Below, one piece after another: positions 63,612 to 64,000 of a DNA stretch of 64,000 bases. Source of the DNA: Paenimyroides tangerinum (GTDB taxonomy: Bacteria; Bacteroidota; Bacteroidia; Flavobacteriales; Flavobacteriaceae); contig NZ_RQVQ01000012.1 in assembly GCF_003865405.1 (NCBI RefSeq), positions 1-64,000 on the forward strand, given 5' to 3'. A program made the translations under genes and the position numbers. The notes beneath the pieces were generated by a model. It had not been told where the DNA came from. It was given only the letters and a program-made list of their open reading frames with translations, and did not search any database. Every line of letters starts with the position of its first letter. Position 1 is the stretch's first letter.

Positions 63612-63647
63612 AAAAAAAAGGAAGTGATTTTTTCACTTCCTTTTTTT
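63612..63647. terminator. Bidirectional terminator of the efflux operon and repeat copy 3
   Basis: 15-bp stem AAAAAAAGGAAGTGA and its complement with flanking A- and T-runs, 8 bp after the TolC-type stop codon. On the minus strand it is also the 3' hairpin of the repeat unit. Confidence 0.88.
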
Positions 63648-63801
63648 GCTTAAGAGGTAGGTTAAGCTCCATTTTGTTAATACAATAACATTTTTCTTTT
63701 TCATAGCATTTTTTTGTAACTCAGAAATTTGGTGGTTAACTTCTTTTGTTAAGACAAATTACGTAATTATTTTAATTATAAAATATCGCTGATTTCAGCT
63801 A
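63612..63801 (-). repeat. Intergenic repeat / putative small RNA gene, copy 3
   Basis: Minus-strand unit: TAGCTGAAATCAG (63801-63789), TAATTTG and AACAAAAGAAGTTAACCACC, TTCTGAGTTA, a box starting GGAGCTTAACCTACCTC (63670-63648), and the hairpin above. About 96% identical to copy 4 by eye over 120 bases. A 23-codon frame (63704-63633) exists here but is broken by a missing A in copy 4, so coding is unlikely. Confidence 0.6.
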
Positions 63802-63860
63802 TATTTAAAATAAATTACTACTTTTTTTATAAAATAGTTGTTTTATTTTCTAAAAAAAGA

Positions 63861-64000
63861 AAAGGAAGTGATTTTTTACACTTCCTTTTTTTGCTTAAGA
63901 GGTAGGTTAAGCTCCATTTTGTTAAAACAATAACATTTTCTTTTTCATAGCATTTTTTGTAACTCAGAAGTTTGGTGGTTAACTTCTTTTGTTATGACAA
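63861..64000 (-). repeat. Intergenic repeat / putative small RNA gene, copy 4 (cut by window end)
   Basis: Same unit as copy 3, offset by 245 bp and in the same orientation: hairpin AAAGGAAGTG/CACTTCCTTT (63861-63888), the GCTTAAGAGGTAGG box (63893-63915), TAACTCAGAA and CTTCTTTTGTTA. It differs from copy 3 mainly by single-base changes and two shorter T-runs. The 5' part lies beyond the window, so more copies may follow. Confidence 0.6.

Noticed and set aside
63648-63670. GTTAAGC and GCTTAAG words resembling integron attC core sites.
   Set aside because: They lie within 23 bases of each other inside a hairpin-like box; attC sites span more than 55 bases with the core words at the ends, and there are no gene cassettes or integrase.
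63633-63704. 23-codon frame MKKKNVIVLTKWSLTYLL.. in repeat copy 3 (minus strand).
   Set aside because: Copy 4 lacks one A, which shifts it to a stop after eight codons, and copy 2 has no start codon. The RNA-level features are conserved instead.
1-64000. CRISPR arrays, rRNA genes, prophage or integrase genes, plasmid or chromosomal origin.
   Set aside because: No spaced direct-repeat array, no rRNA sequence, no integrase, portal, terminase or replication initiator gene was seen.

Overview
The window is AT-rich, densely coded bacterial chromosome from a member of the Bacteroidota, almost certainly Flavobacteriaceae or a close relative. Four things point there: two secreted proteins with type IX secretion (T9SS) C-terminal sorting domains, a large TonB-dependent-type outer-membrane barrel with a carboxypeptidase-like N-terminal domain, many lipoproteins beginning with Cys followed by acidic residues, and promoters of the Bacteroidota form TAnnTTTG with almost no Shine-Dalgarno sequences. 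Genus cannot be decided from sequence alone.

Layout. 1-3.9 kb: a T9SS beta-propeller protein and a B12-type radical SAM enzyme. 3.9-7.0 kb: a tightly coupled minus-strand operon (DUF2089 regulator, membrane protein, secreted hydrolase, DUF3784, DUF1648, SdpI) that looks like an SdpI immunity protein split into two genes. 7.1-8.1 kb: an EamA exporter. 8.3-16.9 kb: the most distinctive part, an AraC regulator followed by a TolC-like protein fused to a glycosidase-like domain, a HlyD-type adaptor, a TackOD1 zinc-ribbon protein, a processive family 2 glycosyltransferase and a large surface lipoprotein. Together they read as a synthase-dependent exopolysaccharide production and export system. 17-23.2 kb: htpG, a lipocalin-like lipoprotein, an OmpA protein, an outer-membrane barrel and an ArsC-family reductase.

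23.2-24.6 kb is gene-free and holds two copies of a roughly 180-bp intergenic repeat with conserved hairpins, plus a possible insertion-sequence end. 24.6-28.7 kb: a DUF445 membrane protein and a minus-strand pfkA-gap-BadF kinase set of sugar metabolism. 28.7-33.8 kb is mixed accessory content: a truncated DUF2200 gene, a secreted protein, DUF1826, an FAD monooxygenase with an N-terminal zinc hairpin and an orphan PD-(D/E)XK nuclease. 33.8-45.9 kb is mostly housekeeping: NlpC/P60 peptidase, DUF349, aroE, TPR protein, class III aminotransferase, OstA-like protein, TSUP transporter, two lipoproteins, a 47-residue membrane protein and uvrB.

45.9-48.3 kb has two small exported proteins with decayed coding fragments on both sides. 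48.3-58.4 kb: SDR dehydrogenase, AsmA-like protein, AraC regulator, tRNA-Trp, DUF983 protein, RluA pseudouridine synthase, MBL hydrolase, and a PPK2 polyphosphate kinase gene broken by one extra T in a run of eight. 58.6-63.6 kb: a T9SS protein and a four-gene ABC/adaptor/permease/TolC efflux operon. The window ends inside a tandem array (period about 245 bp) of the same intergenic repeat seen at 23.4-23.8 kb, in the opposite orientation.

Most promising for new biology: the polysaccharide-type operon with its TolC-glycosidase fusion and TackOD1 partner, and the tandem non-coding repeat family, which behaves like a family of small RNA genes.
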